Source of the DNA: Streptomyces adustus
GTDB lineage: Bacteria; Actinomycetota; Actinomycetes; Streptomycetales; Streptomycetaceae
Direction of reading: 5' to 3'
NCBI RefSeq assembly: GCF_009377175.1
Contig: NZ_VJZD01000059.1
Location: 1 to 41,929, forward strand
Length of the DNA stretch: 41,929 bases
Part shown: piece by piece, positions 6,836 through 14,527 of the stretch
Layout of the letters: each line of letters opens with the position of its first letter
Position numbering within the stretch: position 1 is the first letter of the stretch
The notes under the pieces: model-generated
Databases searched by the model: none
What the model was told of the DNA's origin: nothing
What the model saw: only the letters and a program-made list of their open reading frames with translations
Translations under genes and position numbers: made by a program

Positions 6836-7761
6836 GTCCCACCGCCCCCACCGCCTCCGACGTCCTCGAAGGCACCGGGCCGACAGCCCCCCGTCCGGGC
6901 GGCCGCCTGCCGCTTGTACGGATCGCGCTGCGGCAGTACTGGATCCCGCTTGTAATTCTGGCGGCGGTGTTCGCGCAGACCGCGGCTGTGGTGGCCTACC
7001 ACTACGGGGGCTGGGCCGACGCCGTCGCGCTGCGCGCCCACGTCGGTTCGCACGCCTACCACTTCGGCCGCTACGCGGACGACGCCCACAACAAGACCGC
7101 GAAGCTGATCTCCGACAACGCTTCCGTCGTCTTCCGGCCCGCCCTGTACGCTGCCGCACTCGCCGGACTGCTGACCGCGCGCGAGTGGGAGAGCCGCCGC
7201 GTCACCCTGGCACTGACCCAGTCCCTCACCCCCCAGCGCTGGTTCACGGCCCGCTGGGCCACCCTTGCCACACTCTGCACGCTGCTCACTGCGCCGCTCG
7301 TGGTGCTCTACCAGCGCAGCGCGACACACGCCTACCGGCTCGACCTGCTGGTACACGGCGCCGACCAGCAGACCGCATACTTCACCGTCGGCCCGGTCAC
7401 CCTCGCCTACGTCGTCCTCGGGGTCGCCGCGGGCGCGTTCACCGGGACGGTACTGCGCCGCTCCTGGCTCGCCGTCGTCGCGGCGCCGGCGCTGACCTGG
7501 CTGCTCGTCGCCGTACTGGTCCGCTCCCGCCTCGTCCTGCTGGCCGACTTCCCGCTCTTCTCCAAGGTCCACGGCTTCCACCCGGGCGGCGTGCTCGGTC
7601 TGCAGTTCGACGACCTGCTCCCGCAGGACTCCTACCTCGTCAACTCCCTCGATTCCGGCGACTACTGGGGCTACCAGATCGCCTCCGGCGTCCTCGTCCT
7701 GGCGCTCGCCGCCCTGCTTGCCGTCGCGACCCTGCGCGTTCTGCGCCGCCGCACCGCGTAA
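6832..7761 (+). CDS. ABC transporter permease, ABC-2 type
   Basis: 309 residues, coupled to the ATPase by ATGA. Hydrophobic segments: about residues 38-60 (WIPLVILAAVFAQTAAVVAY), 100-118 (FRPALYAAALAGLLTA), 143-160, 188-210, 217-238 (LAVVAAPALTWLLVAVLVRS) and 283-303. A large extracellular loop between helices 1 and 2 is followed by AREWESRRVTLALTQSLTP, the cytoplasmic amphipathic stretch often seen just after TM2 in ABC-2 permeases. It would form the channel with the upstream ATPase. Followed after 43 bases by a hairpin terminator. Confidence 0.85.
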   Translation: MSPTAPTASDVLEGTGPTAPRPGGRLPLVRIALRQYWIPLVILAAVFAQTAAVVAYHYGGWADAVALRAHVGSHAYHFGRYADDAHNKTAKLISDNASVVFRPALYAAALAGLLTAREWESRRVTLALTQSLTPQRWFTARWATLATLCTLLTAPLVVLYQRSATHAYRLDLLVHGADQQTAYFTVGPVTLAYVVLGVAAGAFTGTVLRRSWLAVVAAPALTWLLVAVLVRSRLVLLADFPLFSKVHGFHPGGVLGLQFDDLLPQDSYLVNSLDSGDYWGYQIASGVLVLALAALLAVATLRVLRRRTA

Positions 7762-7804
7762 CTCGCCGCGGCGCGCGCACCGCGCCGCCTCCCGTGCCCC
7801 AACG

Positions 7805-7841
7805 GGCGGACCCGGTAAGGCTTTTACAGGCCGGGTCCGCC
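7805..7841 (+). terminator. Intrinsic terminator of the GntR-ABC operon
   Basis: Arm GGCGGACCCGG (7805-7815) pairs perfectly with CCGGGTCCGCC (7831-7841) around a 15-base loop, 43 bases after the permease stop. No T tract. Confidence 0.6.
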
Positions 7842-7882
7842 GGCACGATCCCTGCCGACGCCCGCGGTCGTTGTACTCGCAC

Positions 7883-8215
7883 CTACCACCGTGCGGCACA
7901 CCCCCTGCTCATCGTCGCCTGCCAGGTGTCCCCACCACCTTCCCGCAGGGTCTCCACGCGCCCCGCCACATCAGTGGGGTCGATGCTCCGACCTGCGGTG
8001 ATCCGTGCTGCCTTCGCCTCCTCGTTCCAGCCTGCCCAAGGAGAACTCCCATGCGGCGTACGGACCACGAACCGGCCGAGACCGCCGCCGTGCATGGGCT
8101 GCACGCGCCGAAGGCTCCCTCCGCCTGGACCAGCCCGCAGCGCGTCATACGGCTTCTGGCAGGGTTTGTGTCCCTGACATACCCCTACTTTGGGCGCGTG
8201 GATGTCGTTGTTCAT
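7883..8215 (-). CDS. Hypothetical protein, doubtful
   Basis: A 110-codon minus-strand frame beginning MNNDIHAPKVGVCQGHKPCQ and ending in TMSRGCAARW. No signal peptide, membrane helix or recognisable domain; rich in Gly, Arg and Pro. Similar short ORFs occur in Streptomyces, but I cannot name a family. Codon bias is only moderately coding-like and another frame here also stays open, so it could be spurious. The 277 bases between it and the HAD gene hold nothing else I can support. Confidence 0.25.
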   Translation of the reverse strand: MNNDIHAPKVGVCQGHKPCQKPYDALRAGPGGGSLRRVQPMHGGGLGRFVVRTPHGSSPWAGWNEEAKAARITAGRSIDPTDVAGRVETLREGGGDTWQATMSRGCAARW

Positions 8216-8492
8216 CTCGGCACATGGAAAGGCGGCTGCCGGGTGGAGGGCACCGCACCTCCGGCGGCGGGCTGAAGGCCGGGCCTCGTGGAGGTTTCTT
8301 CGGGCGGGCCATCCGGAAGTATCCGGTTCCTGAACGGGATTTCAGCCTGCGGTGACCGGTCCGACCCGGCTCGATTCCTGATTTGGTCAGAGTGGGTCTT
8401 CTTCCTCTGTTGATCCGGGCATCAAGGGTCCCGGGTCGTTGGCGGGTTGCTCGGGTTGCGGCCGGCTCGTCGGCGCCGCCAGGATCGGCTGC

Positions 8493-9182
8493 ATGATCAA
8501 GGGTGTGATGTTCGACTTCTCCGGGACCCTCTTCCGGATCGAATCGGCCGCGCAGTGGCTGCGCGCGGTGACAGCGAAGGCCGCTCTGGACGTGCCCGAG
8601 GGTGAACTCGAGGCGTGCGTCAGTCGGCTGGAGGAGTTCGGGGCTCAGCCCGGAGGGGTTCCTCCGCGCACCGTGCCGCCCCATCTGCGGGCACTGTGGC
8701 TGGAGCGCGATCTGACCGCCGAACGGCACCGGGCTGCCTTCACCGCCCTTGCCCGGGAAGCGGAGCTGCCTGCGGCCGACCTGGCCGAGGCCCTGTATGA
8801 ACGTTCCCAAGTGTCCGGGGCATGGCTGCCTTATCCCGACACCGAGGAGACCCTCCGCGCCCTGCGACGGCGAGGCATCCCGGTCGCCGTCGTCAGCAAC
8901 ATCGGCTGGGACATGCGCCCTGTCTTCCGCGACCACGGTATCGATTCCCTCGTGGACGCCTACTTCCTCTCCTTCGAACGCGGGGTGAAGAAGCCCGATC
9001 CCCGGATCTTCCAGATGGCGTGCGACAAACTCGCAGTGGCACCCGGCGATGCACTCATGGTGGGAGACGAGCCTGACGCGGACACCGGCGCTGCCACGCT
9101 GGGGTGCCGCGTCCACCTGGTCGATCCCCTGCCCGTCGACCAGCGTCCCGGCGCGCTGGCCGAGGTGCTCCAGCTCCTGTGA
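8493..9182 (+). CDS. HAD-superfamily hydrolase
   Basis: 229 residues from ATG 8493. Motif I is FDFSGTLF (nucleophile Asp8; the usual general-acid Asp at +2 is Ser10). Motif II is VVSNIGW, motif III lysine lies in GVKKPDPRIF, and motif IV is MVGDEPDAD. An alpha-helical cap sits between motif I and II (residues about 18-120), as in class I HADs. The Ser at +2 is common in actinobacterial members and resembles dehalogenase-like HADs, where the second Asp is not conserved, so phosphatase activity should not be assumed. No operon partner: flanked by debris. Confidence 0.88.
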   Translation: MIKGVMFDFSGTLFRIESAAQWLRAVTAKAALDVPEGELEACVSRLEEFGAQPGGVPPRTVPPHLRALWLERDLTAERHRAAFTALAREAELPAADLAEALYERSQVSGAWLPYPDTEETLRALRRRGIPVAVVSNIGWDMRPVFRDHGIDSLVDAYFLSFERGVKKPDPRIFQMACDKLAVAPGDALMVGDEPDADTGAATLGCRVHLVDPLPVDQRPGALAEVLQLL

Positions 9183-9290
9183 CGTGGCCCGGCCGGGGCG
9201 ACTTTCGGCGCGATGCCGAGTACCCGGCGGGGCAGACTGTCCGGTGCGGTCATCGTGCTGATCTCCTTTGAGCCTTCGACATCCCGAACA

Positions 9291-9452
9291 TCAGCCGGTG
9301 GCCGTACTCATATCCGGACCGGGCTCACCGACGCCGGCCGGCGGGCCGTGTCCCCGCTGTTCTGGACTCACGTGAATCCTGACGGCGTATTCGAGCTCGG
9401 CATGAACAACCGGCTCGACCTCACCCCAAGGGCCACGCTGCCCGGCCCGCGC
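9291..9452 (+). pseudogene. Tn3-family transposase C-terminal remnant
   Basis: A plus-strand frame reads AGRRAVSPLFWTHVNPDGVF then ELGMNNRLDL, matching as I recall it the extreme C-terminus of Tn3-type TnpA proteins ('L.ALSP....Hvn..G.y.ldmn'). Nothing before about 9290 continues it, so only about 50 codons survive. No 38-bp Tn3 inverted repeat was identified nearby. Assignment by pattern only. Confidence 0.4.
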
Positions 9453-9577
9453 ACTGTGCCAGGCGCGAGGCCGGGCAGCTGGCACCGGAGCGTACGCGCC
9501 CGTCAGCATCATGCGGGCGGGGGCGGTCCGGCGGAGGTTCTTGGTGAGCGGAGGAGAGCCACTCGTCGTGCAGCACC

Positions 9578-9835
9578 TTGGCGATGGTGAGCTGTGCTGC
9601 TGACCTTGCCGTACTGACACCACGCGAACGCGAGGTACTGACATTCATGGGCGAGGGCCTGTCCGACACCGAACTCGCCCAGCAACTGGCACTGAGCGAA
9701 GCGACTGTGAAGACACATGTGGCCCGTATCTTCGCCAAGCTGACCCTGCGCGACCGAGCCCAGGCCGTCGTCCTCGCCTACGAGACAGGACTCGTCGCAC
9801 CCGGCGAATCCGCGCAATCCGCCGACCTCGATCGC
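9578..9835 (+). pseudogene. LuxR/NarL-type DNA-binding domain fragment
   Basis: The frame holds a complete LuxR helix-turn-helix: LTPREREVLTFMGEGLSDTE then LSEATVKTHVARIFAKLTLR and DRAQAVVLAYETGLV. In NarL-type response regulators this domain follows an N-terminal receiver and the protein ends a few residues after 'YE.GLV'. Here no receiver precedes it (the frame begins directly with MAMVSCAADLAVLTP), and no stop follows until deep in the antisense of the VOC gene, so both ends are lost. Probably the tail of a response regulator destroyed by a deletion. Confidence 0.7.
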
Positions 9836-9891
9836 CAGGACCGCTCACCCCTCGGTCGATCCCACCCGGTGCTCGATACTCGACCGTGCCA

Positions 9892-10290
9892 TCAGCGTGC
9901 GAACTTTTCGATGGCCGCCGGGGTGACGGGGGTGAAGAAGTTGACGAGGTTGCCGTCGGGGTCGCGGAACAGCAGCGACCGGTTGCCCCAGGGCATCGTG
10001 GTGGGCTCGTTGACGAAGTCGGTGACGAAGCCGGTCAGGTTCTGGTGCACGCGGTCCACGTCGTCGACGAGGAACTCGGTGATCACGCTGTGGTTGTCCG
10101 CCGGGCGGGCAGAGCCCGGGGCGAACAGCGGGACGGTGCGGGTGCCGGCGATCGCGAGGGTGGCGCCCGCGGTCTTCAGTTCGGCGAAGTCCTCGGTGGC
10201 CCACGTCGCCCGCGCTCCTGTGGCTCGCTCGTAGAAGGTGACGAGGCGTGCGACGTCGCTGGTGATGATGCGGATCGAGACGAAGTCCAT
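9892..10290 (-). CDS. VOC-family (glyoxalase/bleomycin resistance-like) protein
   Basis: 132 residues from ATG 10288-10290. One glyoxalase fold with paired beta-alpha-beta-beta-beta units: MDFVSIRIITSDVARLVTFY, then a middle with ITEFLVDDVDRVHQNL and the closing FRDPDGNLVNFFTPV. Metal-ligand positions in VOC enzymes are typically His/Gln/Glu at strand starts; here the first is not an obvious His, so metal dependence is unclear. Transcribed divergently from the WYL regulator, the usual arrangement for a regulated detoxification or sequestration protein. Confidence 0.88.
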   Translation of the reverse strand: MDFVSIRIITSDVARLVTFYERATGARATWATEDFAELKTAGATLAIAGTRTVPLFAPGSARPADNHSVITEFLVDDVDRVHQNLTGFVTDFVNEPTTMPWGNRSLLFRDPDGNLVNFFTPVTPAAIEKFAR

Positions 10291-10345
10291 GGGAATCTCC
10301 TTGGCTGTGCTTGAGGCGTGCTCGTCGCAGGCTAGGGGAAATAGT

Positions 10346-10363
10346 GGACAGAATCGGTCCTGT
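10346..10363. promoter_or_regulatory. Dyad in the VOC-WYL divergent promoter
   Basis: GGAC-agaatcg-GTCC (10346-10360), overlapped by ACAG...CTGT (10348-10363), lies 20 bases before the WYL regulator start. GGACA/TGTCC-like dyads are typical operators of YafY/WYL regulators, so this is a candidate autoregulatory site also controlling the VOC gene. Confidence 0.35.
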
Positions 10364-10383
10364 ATTCGCGTTAGGCTGCCACC

Positions 10384-11394
10384 ATGTCTCGCCCCACCGG
10401 ACGCGTGCTGACACTCCTGGAGCTGCTGCAGTCGGGCGGCACCCGGACGGTGGCCGAGCTCGCCGACCGTCTCGGCGTAGAGGGGCGCACGGTGCGCCGG
10501 TATGTGGACCAGCTGATCGACCTGGATGTGCCCGTGGAGTCGGTGCGCGGCCGCTACGGCGGGTACCGGCTGGCCCCCGGGTACCGCTTGCCTCCGCTCA
10601 TGCTCAGCGACGACGAGGCGCTGGCCGTGCTGCTCGGCCTGGTCGCCGGCCGCCGGGCAGGGCTGACGACGACGGAGCGCACGGCAAGCGAGACGGCGTC
10701 GGCGAAGATCCGGCGGGTGCTGCCCAAGCACCTCGCCCGTCGGCTCGACACACTCCTGGAAGCCCTCGCCTTCACGGATCAGCCCGGCGAGTTCGACACC
10801 CCGGACGCTGGGGTCCTGCTCACCATCGCCGATGCGGTGCGCCACCACCGACCGGTCTCGATCCGCTACACCGACCGCGACGGACGGCGCAGCGAACGCA
10901 CGCTGCACGCGTACGGGATCGTCGCCCATGGGGGCCGGTGGTACGTCACGGGCAAGGACGCCCAGATCGGCGAGGACCGAACCTTCCGGCTCGATCGCAT
11001 CGCAGACGCGCGGACTCTGCCCGGCTCATTCGAAGCGCCAGTGGGTCCCGGTCCGGCAGATCGCGTGTTGTCAGCGTTCGCCACGGCCGAGTACCGGCAC
11101 GAGGTGACCTTGCGGATCCACGGGACGGTCGAGCAGATCCGCGCCCGCCTTCCCGCCGGCGTCGCCAACCTGGAGGAGTGCGCGCCCGTGGCGGGCGAGG
11201 ACCGGGCGACCGAGCGCTGGCTGCGCGTCGAGCTGCGGGCGGAGCGGCTCGACTGGTTGCCTCCGGTACTCGCCTCACTCGACCGGCCGTTCGTCATCGA
11301 GCGCCCCGACGAACTCCGCGACCTCGTCACCGCGCTCGCCGATCGCCTCACGTCCTACGCCGCCGGGCCTGACCGCGAGGAGCCAATGCCATGA
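10384..11394 (+). CDS. YafY/PafC-type WYL-domain transcriptional regulator
   Basis: 336 residues. N-terminal winged HTH_11 (residues about 5-60: GRVLTLLELLQSGGTRTVAE, then LGVEGRTVRRYVDQLIDLDV and GRYGGYRLAPGYRLPPL). A WYL domain spans about 140-215, with the signature present as GGRWYVTGKD and FRLDRI, followed by a WCX C-terminal extension. WYL proteins sense a ligand, often nucleic acid or a small molecule. Likely controls the divergent VOC gene through the dyad just upstream. Followed by a strong hairpin. Confidence 0.92.
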   Translation: MSRPTGRVLTLLELLQSGGTRTVAELADRLGVEGRTVRRYVDQLIDLDVPVESVRGRYGGYRLAPGYRLPPLMLSDDEALAVLLGLVAGRRAGLTTTERTASETASAKIRRVLPKHLARRLDTLLEALAFTDQPGEFDTPDAGVLLTIADAVRHHRPVSIRYTDRDGRRSERTLHAYGIVAHGGRWYVTGKDAQIGEDRTFRLDRIADARTLPGSFEAPVGPGPADRVLSAFATAEYRHEVTLRIHGTVEQIRARLPAGVANLEECAPVAGEDRATERWLRVELRAERLDWLPPVLASLDRPFVIERPDELRDLVTALADRLTSYAAGPDREEPMP

Positions 11395-11429
11395 GATGGC
11401 ACAGCTGGACAGGGCCCCTTCACGAGTGT

Positions 11430-11463
11430 CGGGCCCGGACCTCTCACCAAAGGTCCGGGCCCG
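11430..11463 (+). terminator. Intrinsic terminator after the WYL regulator
   Basis: CGGGCCCGGACCT (11430-11442) pairs perfectly with AGGTCCGGGCCCG (11451-11463) around 8 bases, 36 bases after the WYL stop. Confidence 0.7.
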
Positions 11464-11690
11464 TGGCGTGCCCACGGCCGGGCAGAGGTTGCGGGTGATG
11501 AACCGGTCCCGCTCGTGCAGCCAGTCCCCGTGCTCGGGGCTGCCCGGGGCGGGCACGGTCTGTAGGTCCTCGGGCAGATGGCCGCCGTGCAGCGGTGGTT
11601 GAGTGAGCGCCGGGTTGAGTTGCTTGATGTGCTGGTGATCATGCGCGAACTGTTGGGGGCGGGTCCCGCTGGGCGTATAACCGGCCGGGT
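11464..11690 (-). pseudogene. Decayed minus-strand coding remnant, unidentified
   Basis: One minus-strand frame reads HDHQHIKQLNPALTQPPLHG, then GGHLPEDLQTVPAPGSPEHG and DWLHERDRFITRNLCPAVGT, which has the composition of real protein. It lacks a start, and reading on it passes through the terminator hairpin into the antisense of the WYL gene, so its own stop is lost. Family not recognised. The rest of 11691-11881 holds nothing I can support. Confidence 0.25.
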
Positions 11691-11881
11691 GTCGCGTGCC
11701 GGGTGGTGTCCGAGGGGGGTGACTGCGCGGGAGTGCTGGGCGCGGTTCACGGGGTACGCCCTGCTTTCAAATGCCGCTTTGCGGCGTTAAGTTGGTTGTG
11801 TCTCCGACTCGTTCCCGGGGGGAGGGGCCGATGCCCTGCGCCGTGTGCGAGGGCCTCGGTTCTCACCGGAGAGGAGGAGAC

Positions 11882-12010
11882 ATGGGCGACAAAGAGTCGA
11901 CCAAGCGGGCGAAGGTCGTCCGGGAGTTGGCTGCACGCGTGGCGGTTGCCTTGAGCGTTCGCGCTCTGTGGGCCGTCATTGTGGAGCTTGCTCGCGGTCA
12001 CGACCTCTGA
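11882..12010 (+). CDS. Small helical hypothetical protein
   Basis: 42 residues: MGDKESTKRAKVVRELAARV followed by AVALSVRALWAVIVELARGH and DL. The ATG is preceded by GAGAGGAGGAGAC, an excellent ribosome-binding site, the main reason to accept it. The peptide looks like a single amphipathic-to-hydrophobic helix with a basic N-terminal half, so it could sit on the membrane. No homologue recognised. Confidence 0.45.
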   Translation: MGDKESTKRAKVVRELAARVAVALSVRALWAVIVELARGHDL

Positions 12011-12241
12011 TCGCACCGGCGCGCGGGGCTTCCCCCCTTCCTGCGCGTCGGCCTCGCACCTGAGCGATCGTCACCGCTGCGGGTGCGTCCCCCTGCCGAG
12101 GATGGCGGCGGCGGGTGTCTCGACTGCCTGCTCGCCGTGTCGGTGCCGGGGATCTGAGGCAGCTGTGGGGGATCGTGGACCAGGCGCAGCGGCACGGCGC
12201 TGCCGGCGCAGGGGACGCCGCCCTTTGCGGGGCGCGGCGGT

Positions 12242-12601
12242 TCATGTGGTGCACCCATCCGTCTCGTACGCTCCAGCCGCTGCGCGCGGGAACGGCTCGC
12301 CGGGGGTCGTCGTGGCCAGGACGGCGCGCCGGATAGTGCTGTAGTCCAGGGCGAACGTCAGCAGGGCGAGAGAGTGGAGGCAGCCCTGCTCGGTGTGCTG
12401 CATCCGCAGCGGTGACGCCTCCACGGACACGCACAGGTTCGCGGTGACGAGTGCACCGTCGGTGCGCTCGGCTGCGATGGTGAGCTGATGGCTGCCTTCG
12501 CCGAGTACGGCCGGGAGGGGAGTCAGTACGTTCATGGCGCGCTTCAGGGCGGCCGCCCTGAGATGCGGTCCGGGCTCGGGGAGAGGGTTCCCGGCCCGCA
12601 C
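12242..12601 (-). CDS. Hypothetical protein, possibly 5'-truncated
   Basis: 119 codons from a GTG at 12601 with strongly G/C third positions, so it is probably a real coding frame. It includes HLRAAALKRAMNVLTPLPAV, SHQLTIAAERTDGALVTANL and CLHSLALLTFALDYSTIRRA. No motif or membrane helix recognised. Just upstream, one frame over, another protein-like stretch (TVALEALALPALTASGPHG) ends in TGA, which suggests the gene was longer and is frameshifted. The stretches 12011-12241 and 12602-12826 show nothing else supportable. Confidence 0.35.
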   Translation of the reverse strand: MRAGNPLPEPGPHLRAAALKRAMNVLTPLPAVLGEGSHQLTIAAERTDGALVTANLCVSVEASPLRMQHTEQGCLHSLALLTFALDYSTIRRAVLATTTPGEPFPRAAAGAYETDGCTT

Positions 12602-12826
12602 GGGAGTCTGTCAGCCGTGCGGGCCGCTGGCCGTGAGCGCGGGCAGGGCGAGGGCTTCGAGGGCGACGGTCTGGTCGGTCGGTGTCGGTGAGGGTCTGCG
12701 CGCTCGATGTGACGGCCTGCATTAGGCCCGCGGCGGTCATTCCTGGCCCGGTGCCGGGGAAATCTCAGCGCCCCTGCTGGCCCTGTGGTGTCCCGGCCGA
12801 CAGGGTCTGGGCCGCTGCGTGCGCGA

Positions 12827-14077
12827 TCACTCTTGCGGCATGCCGGCGTAGACGCGCATCGCCTCGCGCTGCTGGGGCAGACCCCACTGGCGGACGATCT
12901 CGCAGAAGTTCGCCCACCTCCAGGTGTCCGCGTCCAGCGAGCCGAGTGTGCGTATCAGTCGCTGCTGCCGCTGGGTCAGCTCGACGAACTTTGGGGGGCC
13001 GTTCGGTCCCGGCTCTGCGAAGGCCAGTCGCAGGGCCGCTGCGGCGACCGGGAAGCTGGCCGGCCCGGAGGTCGCGGACAGCCCGTAGGTCACGGCGTCC
13101 AGGGCTTCCTCCGGGAACCGGTCGGCCAGCAGGGTGAGCGAGGCTGCGGCGTACCCCCGCAGATCGCCCCCGTGAAACAACACCCCGGGCTCGGGTGGCT
13201 CCGCTTCGGCGGCCGCCAGTTCGGCGAGCACCCCGGCGCTCACGGCGCTCTCGGCGCCTTCGGCGCCCGTGGCGCCCAGCCGGGCGAGGGCGGTCGCCGC
13301 GGCCCACCGAACGACCGGCTCTGCGGCCGTGAGGAACGACGTCAGCCGCTCCACGAGCCCGGCGTCGCCCACGAGCCCGGCGGACACCAGCGCGGTGGCC
13401 ACCACCACAGGTTCCGAATCGGCGTCGAGCACGCTCAGCAGCCGCGGCAACGACTCCGCGGCCTGCTCGGGGAACCACGCAAGCAGGTAGGCGGTCGCGG
13501 CACGTACGGTCGGATCGTCGTCGCCCAGCAACGCGAACAGGGCGGGAAGCTGGCCCCGCACCGCTTCGTAGGCTCCCAGTTCGGCCTCCGCGGCATCCAG
13601 TTGCCGCTCGTAGTCGAACATCGCACGCCGCATCTCGCGCACCCGGCGCTCGCCCTCGTCGGCTGCCGCCTCCACCCAGGCGTCGTACTCGGCACGTATG
13701 TCCTGCGGGTCCCGCGAGCGGAATTCGGCCAGCTCGCGCCGCCAGCCCCCGATGTCCAGGCCGACGGGCAGATGGGCCTCGTCGTAGCCGATGGCGAGCG
13801 CCGCCAGCAGTTGCAGATACTCGTCGCGGTCGGGCAACGAGCCGTCCGCCGCCATGCGGGCCAGGAAGGGCACCGCTGCGGCCGAGGCCGGGTAGCGGCT
13901 GCCCTGGTGGAAGATGTTGCCGTACAGGGCGTGCAGTGCCTTGCGGCGCGCTTCGACGTCTTCGGCGCACAGGTCGCGCAGCTGCCCGGGGACGTCGTCG
14001 GCGCACCCGTACGCGTGCTCCAGTCCAGCCCAGTCGACCGTGTCCAGACCGGCCAGGGGTGTGTTGATCTCTGTCAC
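12827..14077 (-). CDS. HEAT-repeat protein
   Basis: 416 residues from GTG 14077 (MTEINTPLAGLDTVDW...); a start 30 bases upstream also exists but adds residues unlike the family. Central residues about 160-300 consist of paired helices with the HEAT pattern, for example LPALFALLGDDDPTVRAATA, LPRLLSVLDADSEPVVVATA and LTSFLTAAEPVVRWAAATAL. N-terminal WAGLEHAYGCADDVPGQLRD is shared by Streptomyces HEAT proteins of unknown role. No catalytic domain, signal peptide or membrane helix; probably a cytoplasmic scaffold. The C-terminus has a conserved-looking Trp-rich segment (TWRWANFCEIVRQWGLP). The DUF952 remnant lies just upstream on the same strand. Confidence 0.82.
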   Translation of the reverse strand: MTEINTPLAGLDTVDWAGLEHAYGCADDVPGQLRDLCAEDVEARRKALHALYGNIFHQGSRYPASAAAVPFLARMAADGSLPDRDEYLQLLAALAIGYDEAHLPVGLDIGGWRRELAEFRSRDPQDIRAEYDAWVEAAADEGERRVREMRRAMFDYERQLDAAEAELGAYEAVRGQLPALFALLGDDDPTVRAATAYLLAWFPEQAAESLPRLLSVLDADSEPVVVATALVSAGLVGDAGLVERLTSFLTAAEPVVRWAAATALARLGATGAEGAESAVSAGVLAELAAAEAEPPEPGVLFHGGDLRGYAAASLTLLADRFPEEALDAVTYGLSATSGPASFPVAAAALRLAFAEPGPNGPPKFVELTQRQQRLIRTLGSLDADTWRWANFCEIVRQWGLPQQREAMRVYAGMPQE

Positions 14078-14090
14078 GTTGCCCAACGTC

Positions 14091-14455
14091 TCACACGGCA
14101 CTGACAATCGGCCGCCGCGAGGAGTTCCCGGCCGCCGCCGACGAGGACGTCACCGCCGTCCGGGCTCTGGGTATCGGCCCGTAGATGTGGGGAAACTCCT
14201 CGCCGCCCGGCTCCGGGCCCGGTGCCTCACCGGCACGCCGAGCCGTTCCGGGTCGATGACCAGGACCGCGAGGCCATCCGGGCCCTCGTGCGGGCCGTAC
14301 AGGAAGGCCGCCGCGCGCGGGAGCCGGGCGCGGGCGGAGCAGTGGATGAAGCCCTCCTCCTGGAGAGTGCGGCCACGCGTCGGTGTCTCGTACGTGCCGG
14401 TCTCGCCGGCCGCGTCCCAGGGGGAGCGTTCGGTGATGTGCGTCGGTTCGGGCAT
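14091..14455 (-). pseudogene. DUF952 protein, frameshifted near its C-terminus
   Basis: From ATG 14453-14455: MPEPTHITERSPWDAAGETG, then GRTLQEEGFIHCSARARLPR and GLAVLVIDPERLGVPV, the diagnostic DUF952 pattern (with the 'GFIH.S' motif). At about 14215 the conserved end (GGEEFPHIYGPIPRA) appears in another frame, closing at TGA 14091-14093. One C added to the CCC at about 14217 restores a single frame. As sequenced, the frame instead runs to a different stop at 14150. Function of DUF952 is unknown. The restored gene would end about 14 bases before the HEAT gene start, consistent with an operon. Confidence 0.7.
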
Positions 14456-14468
14456 GAGCGACACGTCA

Positions 14469-14527
14469 ACGACGTGGTGCGCGATGGGGGGCCGGCACTC
14501 CCAGCCCTCAATCGCGCACCACGTCGT
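14469..14527. repeat. Perfect 17-bp inverted repeat across the sigma factor stop
   Basis: ACGACGTGGTGCGCGAT (14469-14485) and its exact complement (14511-14527) flank 25 bases. The right arm encodes the last six residues of the sigma factor (DDVVRD); the left arm lies just after its TGA and before the DUF952 start. It can act as a terminator for the sigma gene, and it also looks like an inverted duplication of that gene's end. Confidence 0.7.

Noticed and set aside
6187..7899. 570-codon minus-strand frame
   Set aside because: Antisense of the ABC ATPase and permease genes.
7883..8215. Second cobalamin-type riboswitch (CCCCACTG and GACACCTGGCAGG motifs on the minus strand)
   Set aside because: The motif order and spacing do not match the aptamer, there is no closing stem, and no B12-related gene follows.
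9421..9600. Minus-strand frame with LTIAKVLHDEWLSS and LTKNLRRTAPARMM
   Set aside because: Protein-like phrases but split between two frames, without start, stop or family; more likely chance antisense of decayed DNA.
12785..14104. 439-codon plus-strand frame
   Set aside because: Antisense shadow of the HEAT-repeat gene, caused by its strong third-position GC bias.
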